Assembly: GCA_021794855.1 (NCBI GenBank)
Contig: JAJYPZ010000001.1
Span: forward strand, 1-19,464
DNA: 19,464 nt
DNA from: Pseudomonadota bacterium
Lineage (GTDB): Bacteria; Pseudomonadota; Gammaproteobacteria; Burkholderiales; Sulfuriferulaceae
Direction of reading: 5' to 3'
The notes beneath the pieces are model-generated. The model was not told where the DNA came from and ran no database searches. It saw only the letters and a list, made by a program, of their open reading frames with translations. Numbering within the stretch: position 1 is the stretch's first letter; every line of letters starts with the position of its first letter. The translations under genes were made by a program, and so were the position numbers. Below are positions 9,237 to 19,330 of this stretch, one piece after another.

Positions 9237-10309
9237 ACGGTATCGAACCTCCGTATAGCCAAGCCGCATGCGACCATCAAAGCGGGCGCATCCACTGCAA
9301 GTTTAGTGGCCATTATGCGTGCGGAAAGCGTCATGCCGACAAAAGGGTTGGCGACCAGCGTACTGGCTTCGGTACGGTTTGCAACCGCCTCGTCCAGCCC
9401 CGGCAATACGGTACAGCCCCCCGCCAGGACGATATGGTCTACCTTGATATAGGACGTCGAAGAAAAAAACAGCTGTAACGCCCGACTGATTTCCAGAGCC
9501 AGTGTTTCGATAAAAGGATGAAGGACTTCGAGATCGTAGTTTTCCAGCAAATTACCCTTGCGTTTGGACTTTTCGGCTTCATCCGAGGACAATCCGTAAC
9601 GGCGCTGTATTTCCAGTGTCAGCTGGTTGCCTCCGAACGACTGTTCGCGCGAATAAACCATGATATTGTTAACGAATACCAGAATATGCATGGTGGTAGC
9701 GCCGATATCTATCAAGGCCACAATCTGGCCTCTGCCGCTTTCCGGCAAAATATGCGCCATTCCTTCATAAGCCGTCTGGCTTGCGTTGAATTCCGTATCC
9801 ACGACCAGGACTTTGAGCCCGGCAGCTTCAGCCACCGCGACTCGGTCCTCGACTTTTTCCTTGCGGCTGGCGACTATCAGAACCTCTACGTCGTTGACGG
9901 AATTAGGAACCGGATTTAATACCTGAAAATCCAGGTTGACTTCGTCGAGAGCAAAAGGAATAACCTGATTTGCTTCCGCCTCGACCTGAATTTCCATTTC
10001 CTCTTCGGTCAGATCGGCGGGCAGAATGATTTTCTTGGTAATAACTGCTGCGGCCGGCAATGCCAGCGCTACGTGTCTTGAGCGAGAACCCATACGCTCC
10101 CAGGCGCGTTTCATCGCCTCCACGACTTCGTCCATTTTTGCAATATTCCCCTCGACTATCGCATCTTTTGGCAGAGGTTCGATGGCATACCGCTCAAGAC
10201 TGCAACGCTCGCGACCCATTTCTCCTAATTCAACCAATTTTATTGCAGTCGAACTGATATCGACGCCAACCAGCGGGGGGGAATTTATTTTAAGAAAGTT
10301 GAACTGCAA
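9233..10309 (-). CDS. pilM: type IV pilus assembly protein PilM (actin-like ATPase)
   Basis: A cytoplasmic actin-like ATPase that binds PilN and links the pilus motor to the envelope complex. Typical segments are LVGVDISSTAIKLVEL near the start, IVALIDIGATTMHILVFVNN in the middle and AGGCTVLPGLDEAV at about 296-309. No ATG precedes the domain in this frame. The TTG at 10309 has AAGGGA 7 nt upstream and gives 358 residues beginning MQFNFLKINSPPLVG, the normal form of the family; a longer TTG-initiated frame from 10354 lacks such a site. A run of seven C on the coding strand (10275-10281) spans codons 10-12. First gene of pilMNOPQ. Confidence 0.93.
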   Translation of the reverse strand: MQFNFLKINSPPLVGVDISSTAIKLVELGEMGRERCSLERYAIEPLPKDAIVEGNIAKMDEVVEAMKRAWERMGSRSRHVALALPAAAVITKKIILPADLTEEEMEIQVEAEANQVIPFALDEVNLDFQVLNPVPNSVNDVEVLIVASRKEKVEDRVAVAEAAGLKVLVVDTEFNASQTAYEGMAHILPESGRGQIVALIDIGATTMHILVFVNNIMVYSREQSFGGNQLTLEIQRRYGLSSDEAEKSKRKGNLLENYDLEVLHPFIETLALEISRALQLFFSSTSYIKVDHIVLAGGCTVLPGLDEAVANRTEASTLVANPFVGMTLSARIMATKLAVDAPALMVACGLAIRRFDTV

Positions 10310-10364
10310 CAGAAATCCCTTTTTTATGTAATGGTTAGGAAGTGAAATCAACAATTCACGTTAA

Positions 10365-10393
10365 AGACTATCAGCAACTTTCTAGGCTGTAAA
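10365..10393 (-). promoter_or_regulatory. candidate promoter of pilMNOPQ
   Basis: On the minus strand TTTACA (10388-10393) stands 17 nt before TAGTCT (10365-10370), placing a start near 10358 and a leader of about 50 nt before the TTG at 10309. The -35 is close to consensus and the -10 is poor. An inverted repeat GTGAA-N8-TTCAC (10342-10359) overlaps the expected start and could be an operator. Pattern-based inference only. Confidence 0.4.
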
Positions 10394-10452
10394 CTATTTT
10401 TTTGGCTTCCTAAAATATTTATCATTTTTTATGGTCTTATCTATTTCGCATC

Positions 10453-10458
10453 TATAAT
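10453..10458 (+). promoter_or_regulatory. -10 element of the mrcA promoter
   Basis: A perfect TATAAT lies 36 nt before the mrcA ATG, suggesting a transcript start near 10465. Only a weak -35 is visible (TTATGG at 10429-10434, spacer 18). The promoter is divergent from that of pilM. Confidence 0.5.
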
Positions 10459-10494
10459 GAATGCGTCGCAGAACTTAGAATCGGATAATTCTTC

Positions 10495-12888
10495 ATGCTG
10501 AAATCACATTGGCTTTATATTTTTGCCGTTATTACAGGTTTTTTTGTGCTGATCGCAGCCCTGGTATTGCTGGCTATCGCTTTGATTTATCCCAAATTAC
10601 CGGACCTGAATGCGCTCACCGATTATCGGCCTAAAATTCCCATGCGCGTTTATACCATCGATGGAGCACTACTGGCGGAATTCGGCGAGGAGCGCCGTGC
10701 CGTGGTTGATCTGGCGCATACGCCAAAAATACTGCAACAGGCGATACTTGCCGCCGAAGACGACCGTTTTTACCAACACGGCGGGATCGATACGATGGGG
10801 GTCCTGCGCGCCGCGATGAGTAATGTAGTGTCGGGAGGAGCAAAAGAAGGCGCATCGACCATTACCATGCAGGTCGCGCGTAATTTTTTCCTCTCCAGCG
10901 AAAAAACATTTACCCGAAAACTGAATGAAGCCTTGCTCGCCATCAAAATCGAACGCTCGCTGAGCAAGGATCAAATACTTACTCTATATATCAACCAGAT
11001 TTATCTGGGACAACGCGCATACGGCTTTGCCGCCGCATCGCAAGCCTATTTCGGCAAACCGCTCAGAAAAATCGATATTGCCGAAGCGGCAATGCTCGCC
11101 GGTTTGCCCAAAGCGCCTTCGCGCTACAATCCCGTCGTCAATTTGCCCCGCGCTCAGGCCCGTCAGCATTATGTACTGCATCGCATGTTCGAATTGCACT
11201 ATATCGATGCCGACCAATACAATGCCGCCCTCAATGAGCCGCTGATCATCCGCAAAAATCAGATGTCGAACATTCAGGTAGGCGCCGATTATGTAGCCGA
11301 GATGATACGGCAGGCGATGTACGATCGTTATCAGGATGCCATTTATACCAACGGCCTCAAGGTATACACCACTCTGCGCAAGAAAGACCAGCGCATGGCC
11401 GACACGGCTTTATGGCAAGGCGTGGAAACCTATGACCATCGACACGGTTATCGCGGCGCGGAAGGTATCGCCAGCCTTCCCGAAGATACCGAACCCACTG
11501 CACAGACTCTGGAAGCGGCGCTGCAGGATAAATTTGCCGTCCACGATCTTGTCCCTGCTATCGTACTGACTACCGGCAGCAAATCCGTTCGCGCTTACGC
11601 CAAAGATACCGGGTACATCGATATAAAGGGCGAAGGACTAAAATTCGCTCAGCGCGCACTCAGTAAAACAGCGCCGGCCAAGCTGACGCTACGCAGAGGC
11701 TCTATCATTCGCGTCCAGAAAATCGGCGACACGGATGACTGGCGCATCACCCAGATTCCGCAAGCGCAAGCGGCATTTATCGCCATGGATCCGAAAACCG
11801 GCGCTATCCTGGCGCTGGTCGGCGGCTACGATTACAACCTGAACAAATACAACCATGTCACGCAGGCGTTCCGGCAACCGGGATCCAGCTTCAAGCCGTT
11901 CATCTATTCGGCAGCGCTGGAAAAAGGTTTTACGGCAGCAACCCTCGTCGAGGACGAACCGATTACGATCGATCCGGCGCAAACCGGCGGCGTATTATGG
12001 GAACCTAAAAATTACGAAGGCACGTATGCCGGGATAGTCAGCGTGAGACAAGCGCTAACCGAATCCCTGAACTTGCCGACCATCCGCATGCTCCAAGCCA
12101 TAGGCCCGAACTATGCGCGGGATTACGCCCAACGCTTCGGCTTCGATGCTGCGCATCAGCCGCCTTACCTGACGCTTGCGCTGGGAGCGGGATCGGTAAC
12201 TCCCTTGCAAATGGCGGCTGGTTACTCGGTGTTCGCCAACGGAGGAGCCCAGATCAAGCCTTATATCATCGACCACATCGTAGATCAGAACGGTCAGACT
12301 ATCATGCGTACGGTTCCGCAACCGCCAAAACAGGTTATCGATCCGCGCAATGCATTTATCATTACCAGCCTCATGCAAGACGTGGTCCGGCGCGGCACCG
12401 GAGCCAAGGTGGCACAGCTCGGGCGCAACGATCTTGCCGGTAAAACGGGGACGACCAACGATCAGAACGATGCGTGGTTCGCAGGTTTTCAGCCGAATCT
12501 GGTCGCCGTCGCATGGATAGGCTATGACCAGCCCAGAACTCTGGGTCGCGGCGAAACGGGCGCACAGGCCGCATTGCCGATCTGGATGAAATATATGGGC
12601 GAAATGCTCAAAGGGGTACCGCAATCGCCGCCGGAACCGCCAAACGGCGTGGTAACTGTAGCGATAAACCCCTTGACGGGTCTGCCTGTGGGACCGGGGG
12701 AAACCGGGGTTCCGGAATATTTTTATCAGGAAGGCGTGCCCATGGCTCCCAACACCAGCACTACCATCACCGCTCCGCCCGCTCCCGGGACAGCCCCTGC
12801 GGTAGCGACCCCCGCTCCCGCTCCGCCAATGACGAGCGGCCCCGGCGCAAATCCTTTGAACGCACTACCGAATCCGCCGACCAGGTAA
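10495..12888 (+). CDS. mrcA: penicillin-binding protein 1A (bifunctional transglycosylase/transpeptidase)
   Basis: A class A PBP that polymerises and cross-links peptidoglycan in the periplasm. It has 797 residues with one N-terminal membrane anchor (about 8-32). The GT51 transglycosylase domain shows AAEDDRFYQHGG with catalytic Glu E88, and KEGASTITMQVARNFF (117-132). The transpeptidase domain has the active-site SSFK at S464-K467, SLN at 524-526 and KTGT at 650-653; an OB-like insert lies between the two. The C-terminus from about residue 750 is a low-complexity Pro/Ala/Thr tail. The order pilM <> mrcA is common in proteobacteria (also called ponA). The ATG has only a weak ribosome binding site. 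A small gene follows after 7 nt. Confidence 0.97.
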   Translation: MLKSHWLYIFAVITGFFVLIAALVLLAIALIYPKLPDLNALTDYRPKIPMRVYTIDGALLAEFGEERRAVVDLAHTPKILQQAILAAEDDRFYQHGGIDTMGVLRAAMSNVVSGGAKEGASTITMQVARNFFLSSEKTFTRKLNEALLAIKIERSLSKDQILTLYINQIYLGQRAYGFAAASQAYFGKPLRKIDIAEAAMLAGLPKAPSRYNPVVNLPRAQARQHYVLHRMFELHYIDADQYNAALNEPLIIRKNQMSNIQVGADYVAEMIRQAMYDRYQDAIYTNGLKVYTTLRKKDQRMADTALWQGVETYDHRHGYRGAEGIASLPEDTEPTAQTLEAALQDKFAVHDLVPAIVLTTGSKSVRAYAKDTGYIDIKGEGLKFAQRALSKTAPAKLTLRRGSIIRVQKIGDTDDWRITQIPQAQAAFIAMDPKTGAILALVGGYDYNLNKYNHVTQAFRQPGSSFKPFIYSAALEKGFTAATLVEDEPITIDPAQTGGVLWEPKNYEGTYAGIVSVRQALTESLNLPTIRMLQAIGPNYARDYAQRFGFDAAHQPPYLTLALGAGSVTPLQMAAGYSVFANGGAQIKPYIIDHIVDQNGQTIMRTVPQPPKQVIDPRNAFIITSLMQDVVRRGTGAKVAQLGRNDLAGKTGTTNDQNDAWFAGFQPNLVAVAWIGYDQPRTLGRGETGAQAALPIWMKYMGEMLKGVPQSPPEPPNGVVTVAINPLTGLPVGPGETGVPEYFYQEGVPMAPNTSTTITAPPAPGTAPAVATPAPAPPMTSGPGANPLNALPNPPTR

Positions 12889-12895
12889 AAATCCG

Positions 12896-14524
<1,629 letters not shown>

Positions 14525-14549
14525 TCAAAAACGCACCGCTCTTACTATG

Positions 14550-14657
14550 CAGATGGTGTAGTTTGCCGTCTCCCGCTTCTCCTCCCTGAGCGGGCGTTCT
14601 GACGCTAGTCAGAACATTTTAACCTCGGCTATACTCCCCTTTAGCCGAGGTTTTTTT
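14550..14657 (+). ncRNA. candidate small RNA between hemB and engB
   Basis: Three hairpins follow one another with no coding sequence. Hairpin 1 pairs CCCGCT (14572-14577) with AGCGGG (14589-14594) and exposes a C/U-rich loop, CTCCTCCCT. Hairpin 2 is a perfect 8-bp stem, GTTCTGAC/GTCAGAAC, with a GCTA loop (14596-14615). Hairpin 3 is a perfect 11-bp stem followed by seven T, that is a + strand terminator, with loop TACTCCCCTT. No + strand gene precedes it that would need this terminator. A TACTAT (14543-14548) could be the -10, giving a transcript of about 100 nt; the 5' end is approximate and no good -35 is seen. The RNA would converge on the 3' end of engB. Both C/U-rich loops could pair with Shine-Dalgarno sequences. 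Function and expression are inference. Confidence 0.5.
14621..14657 (+). terminator. intrinsic terminator overlapping the engB stop
   Basis: AACCTCGGCTA (14621-14631) pairs perfectly with TAGCCGAGGTT (14642-14652) around a 10-nt loop, and a T run (14651-14657) follows on the + strand. The right arm includes the last codons and stop of engB, which is on the minus strand. On the minus strand the stem is followed by TTAAAATG, without a good T run, so engB readthrough toward hemB may be only partly stopped. Confidence 0.85.
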
Positions 14658-15261
14658 CGTTTTGAACATACGACTCAAACCATTTGGAAACAACTGCTTC
14701 GACTTCCTCCTGACCCTGCTTTTTCAGACTCGAAAACAATTGCGCGGAAAATACCGGAGACAATTTTTCGAATTCCTGACGGACAAAGCGCAAAGTTGCT
14801 GCGGCATCGCTACGATTAAGTTTATCACTTTTCGTCAGCAGACAATGGACCGGCTTACCCGTAGGCAAAAACCAGTTCAACATGACCTGATCCAGTTCAG
14901 TCAAAGGATGCCGCGCATCCATTATTAATACCAGCCCGCACAACTGGGGCCTCAATGTCAGGTAATCGCCCAGTAAACCGCGCCAGTGATCCTTGACCGC
15001 ATTCGGCACTTTCGCAAAACCGTATCCCGGCAAATCGACCAGATAGCGCTGCGCACCGAGACTAAAATAATTGATATGCTGCGTCCTGCCGGGTGTTTTG
15101 CTCACAAACGCCAGCCGGGTTCTATTAGCCAGAGTATTGATAGCACTCGATTTTCCGGCATTCGAACGGCCCGCGAATGCTACCTCGGCCAGACTTTCTG
15201 CAGGCAAATCACACAAATGATTAACGGTAGTATAAAATGCTGCTGGTTGAAAAAAATTCAT
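14641..15261 (-). CDS. engB: ribosome biogenesis GTPase (YihA/YsxC family)
   Basis: An essential GTPase that assists maturation of the 50S subunit; also called yihA or ysxC. At 206 residues it has normal length. GTPase motifs are G1 GRSNAGKSS (31-39), G2 T60 in KTPGRT, G3 DLPG (76-79) and G4 TKSD (143-146), with FSSLKKQG as the G5 region. The ATG at 15261 has no clear ribosome binding site, and a T/A-rich leader precedes it. It is divergent from the cytochrome c4 gene, sharing a 104-nt promoter region, and hemB lies downstream on the same strand after 146 nt that contain the candidate small RNA. Confidence 0.97.
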   Translation of the reverse strand: MNFFQPAAFYTTVNHLCDLPAESLAEVAFAGRSNAGKSSAINTLANRTRLAFVSKTPGRTQHINYFSLGAQRYLVDLPGYGFAKVPNAVKDHWRGLLGDYLTLRPQLCGLVLIMDARHPLTELDQVMLNWFLPTGKPVHCLLTKSDKLNRSDAAATLRFVRQEFEKLSPVFSAQLFSSLKKQGQEEVEAVVSKWFESYVQNEKNLG

Positions 15262-15321
15262 AAATTTAATACCGAAATCGTCGCCCGACAGATCGAGCTG
15301 GCGTGAAAAATAAAATGAGGA

Positions 15322-15327
15322 TAGAAT
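15322..15327 (+). promoter_or_regulatory. candidate -10 element for cytochrome c4
   Basis: TAGAAT stands 38 nt before the TTG start of the cytochrome gene in the divergent region shared with engB. No good -35 is seen at the usual spacing, so this is tentative. Confidence 0.3.
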
Positions 15328-15365
15328 AATCGTTTTTTAGCATGTTACGGTAGAGGAGCTTACAA

Positions 15366-16007
15366 TTGAAGTCACAAATGAAGAATATTATGGCGTTTGC
15401 GGCATTCGCTGCTTTGACCACGGTTTCTCTTGCTCACGCGGACGATGCCAGCTCCCAGAGCGGCCCGGCCAAAGCGCAACAGTTGGTAACTACAGTTTGC
15501 GCAGCATGTCACGGGGCCGACGGCAATAGCACTTCGCCTACCTACCCTAACCTGGCAGGTCAGCAACCAGAGTATATCACCAAGCAGTTAATGAATTTCA
15601 AATCGGGCGCCCGTAAAAACCCTATCATGCAAGGAATCGTAGCGAGCAGCAACCTTACACCTGACGACATGAAGAACCTGGGCATATATTTTTCTCAACA
15701 GGTGCTTAAACCGGGCGCGGCGAAAAATAAAACCCTGGCCGAAGAAGGTCAGAAAATCTATAAAGGCGGCGATGCAGCCACCGGTACGCCGGCATGTGCA
15801 GCGTGCCACGGACCGACCGGCGCAGGCATTCCTTCGGAATTCCCACGCCTTGCAGGCCAGCACTCGGAATACATTTACGCTCAGCTCAACAATTTCCGTC
15901 TTGGCGACCGTTCCAACGATGGCGGCAAAATGATGCGTACCATTGCAGGCCGATTGACCGATCACGAAATGAAGGCAGTAGCCGAATACGTTTCAGGTCT
16001 GCATTAA
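15366..16007 (+). CDS. dihaem cytochrome c4
   Basis: A periplasmic two-haem electron carrier that feeds terminal oxidases in many proteobacteria. It has 213 residues. The start is TTG at 15366: AGGAG (15354-15358) is 7 nt upstream, whereas the ATG at 15378 is 19 nt away. The signal peptide ends at AHA-DD (residues 24-26). Two similar halves each carry a haem site: CAACH at 45-49 and CAACH at 144-148, with likely axial methionines M89 (NPIMQGI) and M189 or M190 (GGKMMRTIA). A strong terminator follows, so it is separate from resB, whose product helps attach its haems. Confidence 0.95.
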   Translation: MKSQMKNIMAFAAFAALTTVSLAHADDASSQSGPAKAQQLVTTVCAACHGADGNSTSPTYPNLAGQQPEYITKQLMNFKSGARKNPIMQGIVASSNLTPDDMKNLGIYFSQQVLKPGAAKNKTLAEEGQKIYKGGDAATGTPACAACHGPTGAGIPSEFPRLAGQHSEYIYAQLNNFRLGDRSNDGGKMMRTIAGRLTDHEMKAVAEYVSGLH

Positions 16008-16059
16008 TCAATTACTGCCGGAACCTGGCATTAGATTGATGGTCTGACATTTGGATTCT

Positions 16060-16090
16060 GGGGGTGGCGGCAGTCACCCCCCTTTTATTT
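16060..16090 (+). terminator. intrinsic terminator after cytochrome c4
   Basis: GGGGGTG (16060-16066) pairs with CACCCCC (16075-16081) around an 8-nt loop, followed by C and TTTTATTTT. It separates the abundant cytochrome transcript from the resB-ccsA pair, which may be read by partial readthrough. Confidence 0.85.
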
Positions 16091-16112
16091 TCTGGGCGGA
16101 TATCGATTTTCA

Positions 16113-18119
16113 ATGACAAAAACGTCTGCACCATTTGCTCGTTCGTTTTATGAACTTCTAAGTTCAATGCGTTTTGCTATCAGCCTGTTTACCGTACTGG
16201 CTATCGCTTCAATCATCGGCACCGTTTTAAAACAAAACGAACCTTACGCCAATTATATTATTCAGTTCGGCCAATACTGGTTTACCGTATTCGAATGGCT
16301 GGGACTCTACGATGTATACCGCACCCCGTGGTTTGTCATCATTCTGGCTTTTTTGGTCCTGTCCACCAGCACCTGCATTTATCGCAATATGCCCGGCATG
16401 ATGCGAGAAATCCGCAGTTACCGCGAACACGCCACCGAACAGTCGCTACGCCATTTCCACCACCATGCCGAGTTCGGTACGAGCGGCAACCCTTTAGCGA
16501 TATTGATGCAGTATCTCGATGTGCAAGGCTATCGTTATAAACAGGTGCAAAGCGGCAATACGACCTTACTGGCGGCCAAACGCGGCAGCGCCAACCGGTT
16601 CGGCTACCTGTTTACGCACAGCGCTATCGTGCTGATCTGTATCGGGGGGTTGCTCGACAGCAACCTGCCGCTCAAAGTAGAACAAGCCTTTGGGATAAAA
16701 CGCCTGGAAACGCGCGATATCCCTGCAAGCCAGGTTCCTGCAATCAGCCGGCTATCCTCGAGCAATCTGTCATTCCGCGGCAATGTCACCATCCCCGAAG
16801 GCACGAGCGCAGACGTGGTTTTCCTCAATATTGCCGACGGCTATATGGTGCAGGATCTTCCTTTCAAGATTGCCTTGAACAAGTTTCATATCGAGCATTA
16901 CAGCACCGGCCAGCCCAAAGCTTTTGCCAGTGACATCGTCATTCTCGACAAAACTACGGGCTTGCCTTTGTTAACACACACCATTACCGTCAATCACCCG
17001 CTCACTTATGACGGCATAGCCATATATCAAGCCAGTTTCGGCGACGGGGGCACCCGACTCAATATAGACGGATGGAATCTTTTCGATCACAACGGCACTT
17101 CATTTCCGGTCACGGGAGCCGTCCATAATCAATCTAAAATTGCCGCGGACAATACCCGTTACACCATCGAATTTACCGATTTTCGTCCGTTCAATATCGA
17201 AAACCTCGGCGGTAACGACACGCCGCAACGCGATACGCGGGCAGTATTAGGCGGCAACGCCGTAGCCGACAAAAAAAACCTGCACAACGTCGGCCCCAGT
17301 TTTCAATATAAAGTCCGCGATCCCGAGGGACAAGCGCATGAATACAGCAATTACATGCTGCCCATGCTGATAGATGGCCGATGGTTTTTGCTCTCGGGGA
17401 TGCGAGGCGCTCCTAACGAACCTTTCCGTTATATTCGCTTTCCACTTGATCCGGAGCGCACGCTATCGGGATTTATGCGCTTGCGTGGAGCTATGCTTAA
17501 TCCCGCCCTGTTCCCGGAAATTGCTCAGCATTTTGCTCAAAGCGTATTACACGGAAGCAATCCGACTGCGCAAGCAACATTGGCGAACAGCACAGTTAAA
17601 ATTCTGGAGATATTCAGCAAAGGCGGCTATAAGACATTATCCAATTTCATCGAAACCAAAATTCCTGCCGCACAGCGCGACGAAGCGGCCCGAACTTATC
17701 TGAAGATTCTGGAGCTGTCTGCATTCGAGGCTTATAGCATTGCACAGGAACAGGCGCACCGTCCGCAACCGCAAATGAACGATGAAACCGGCTGGTTCAT
17801 TCGGGACAGCCTGAACACGATCAACGATATATTTTTTTATGGCGCACCGGTATATCTGCAACTTGCTACGTTTAACGAAGTCCAAGCAACGGGTTTGCAG
17901 TTGACGAGATCGCCCGGAGAATTTATTGTATTCGGAGGTTCGGGTCTGCTCGTTCTGGGCGTATTTACCATGTTCTTTGTACGCGAACGTCGACTATGGT
18001 TGTTGATTAAACCGAATCAGGTATTATTCGCCATGTCCAGTAATCGTAAAACCCTGGATTTTGAGAATGAATTTACAATGCGCAAACAACACCTTGCCGA
18101 AATTTTAAAGGAAACCTGA
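16113..18119 (+). CDS. resB: cytochrome c biogenesis protein ResB (Ccs1/CcsB), System II
   Basis: With CcsA it forms the System II synthase that moves haem across the inner membrane and attaches it to CXXCH motifs of apocytochromes. It has 668 residues. Membrane helices are seen at about 20-40 (MRFAISLFTVLAIASIIGTV), 70-90 (TPWFVIILAFLVLSTSTCIY), 163-182 (FGYLFTHSAIVLICIGGLLD) and near 603-625 (FIVFGGSGLLVLGVFTMFFV), with a large periplasmic domain between the third and fourth. The start follows a weak GGCGGA about 12 nt upstream. The stop is 1 nt before ccsA, so the pair is one translational unit. Confidence 0.95.
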   Translation: MTKTSAPFARSFYELLSSMRFAISLFTVLAIASIIGTVLKQNEPYANYIIQFGQYWFTVFEWLGLYDVYRTPWFVIILAFLVLSTSTCIYRNMPGMMREIRSYREHATEQSLRHFHHHAEFGTSGNPLAILMQYLDVQGYRYKQVQSGNTTLLAAKRGSANRFGYLFTHSAIVLICIGGLLDSNLPLKVEQAFGIKRLETRDIPASQVPAISRLSSSNLSFRGNVTIPEGTSADVVFLNIADGYMVQDLPFKIALNKFHIEHYSTGQPKAFASDIVILDKTTGLPLLTHTITVNHPLTYDGIAIYQASFGDGGTRLNIDGWNLFDHNGTSFPVTGAVHNQSKIAADNTRYTIEFTDFRPFNIENLGGNDTPQRDTRAVLGGNAVADKKNLHNVGPSFQYKVRDPEGQAHEYSNYMLPMLIDGRWFLLSGMRGAPNEPFRYIRFPLDPERTLSGFMRLRGAMLNPALFPEIAQHFAQSVLHGSNPTAQATLANSTVKILEIFSKGGYKTLSNFIETKIPAAQRDEAARTYLKILELSAFEAYSIAQEQAHRPQPQMNDETGWFIRDSLNTINDIFFYGAPVYLQLATFNEVQATGLQLTRSPGEFIVFGGSGLLVLGVFTMFFVRERRLWLLIKPNQVLFAMSSNRKTLDFENEFTMRKQHLAEILKET

Positions 18120-18120
18120 T

Positions 18121-19263
18121 ATGCAACTCAGCCAGACTATGCCGCGCCCTGCCCTGATCAAGCAGCTCGATGTTTTCGATTGGCTCTTCGCCATGTTGCT
18201 GTGGGGCGGCGCAACTTATGCTTTCAACCTATACGGATCGCACATGGATAGCTATGAAAAAGGCTTCCTGTTCGGTTTCGCAGCGATTTTCTCTGCGCTG
18301 GGATGGACATGGAAACCGATACGTCTGCTGCTGCTTACCGTTGCGGTTTTCAGTTTGTTGGGCATAGCCGATTATCACGGCGATCTTGCCCGGGCCCAGT
18401 CCTCCTTTTTTCTGAAATATTTCCTGGCAAGCCAGACCGCCATCATGTGGATGAGTGTGCTTTTTGTACTGGCGACACTGACTTACTGGATAGGCTTTGC
18501 CGCACGCTCGGAATTTGCGGCGAAAGTCGGCAGCGCGCTGACCTGGAGCGCATTGACGATGGGCATCATCGGACTGCTGGTGCGCTGGTACGAGTCCTAT
18601 CTGATCAGCCCCGATGTCGGACACATCCCTATTTCCAATCTGTATGAAGTGTTTATTTTATTTTCCATCATCACGGCACTCCTTTATTTATATTATGAAA
18701 ACCGCTACGCCAACCGGCAAATGGGCGCTTTCGTATTACCGGTAATCAGCGCGGCTGTGGGTTTCCTGCTGTGGTACACTTTTGACCGACAAGCGCAGAA
18801 CATTCAACCGCTGGTGCCTGCTCTGCAATCGTACTGGATGAAAATCCATGTCCCGGCCAATTTTATCGGCTACGGTTCGTTTTCGCTCGCCGCCATGGTC
18901 GGCGTTGCCTATCTGCTGGCTGACAAAGGCATCTTGGCGTCGCGCCTCCCCAAACTGGAAGTGCTGGACGATGTCATGTACAAATCCATCGCCGTCGGTT
19001 TCGGTTTCTTCACCGTTGCCACCATCCTCGGCGCATTGTGGGCAGCCGAGGCGTGGGGTGGTTATTGGTCCTGGGATCCGAAAGAAACCTGGGCGCTGAT
19101 CGTCTGGCTGAATTATGCGGCATGGCTGCATATCCGCCTGGTCAAAGGCCTGCGCGGACCATTATTGGCATGGTGGGCAGTGGTCGGCTTATTCGTAACC
19201 ATCTTTGCCTTTTTGGGCGTGAACATGTTTTTATCGGGGCTGCATTCTTACGGTACGCTGTGA
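18121..19263 (+). CDS. ccsA: cytochrome c biogenesis protein CcsA (ResC), System II
   Basis: The haem-handling membrane partner of ResB; 380 residues with about eight membrane helices. The family signature WWD motif is seen as WGGYWSWDPKETWA at 312-325. Conserved histidines that ligate haem lie in the HVPANFIGYGS segment (about 242) and near the C-terminus in LSGLHSYG. AAGGA is about 8 nt before the ATG. It starts 1 nt after resB. Together with cytochrome c4 and hemB nearby, it makes a haem and cytochrome neighbourhood. Confidence 0.96.
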   Translation: MQLSQTMPRPALIKQLDVFDWLFAMLLWGGATYAFNLYGSHMDSYEKGFLFGFAAIFSALGWTWKPIRLLLLTVAVFSLLGIADYHGDLARAQSSFFLKYFLASQTAIMWMSVLFVLATLTYWIGFAARSEFAAKVGSALTWSALTMGIIGLLVRWYESYLISPDVGHIPISNLYEVFILFSIITALLYLYYENRYANRQMGAFVLPVISAAVGFLLWYTFDRQAQNIQPLVPALQSYWMKIHVPANFIGYGSFSLAAMVGVAYLLADKGILASRLPKLEVLDDVMYKSIAVGFGFFTVATILGALWAAEAWGGYWSWDPKETWALIVWLNYAAWLHIRLVKGLRGPLLAWWAVVGLFVTIFAFLGVNMFLSGLHSYGTL

Positions 19264-19330
19264 ACCGGGTTTATTCCTGACATAATCGAACCGCAGTTGC
19301 AAGATAAATTCCGCGAGATGGTGCGCCTGA

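Noticed and set aside
9237..9269. A longer pilN starting at 9269
   Set aside because: The extra 11 residues lie inside pilM; the ATG at 9236 has the ATGA overlap, a GGAGG site and the conserved INLLP start.
12055..12624. A 189-codon open frame on the minus strand inside mrcA
   Set aside because: Antisense to the transpeptidase domain with its conserved motifs; no recognisable domain or ribosome binding site.
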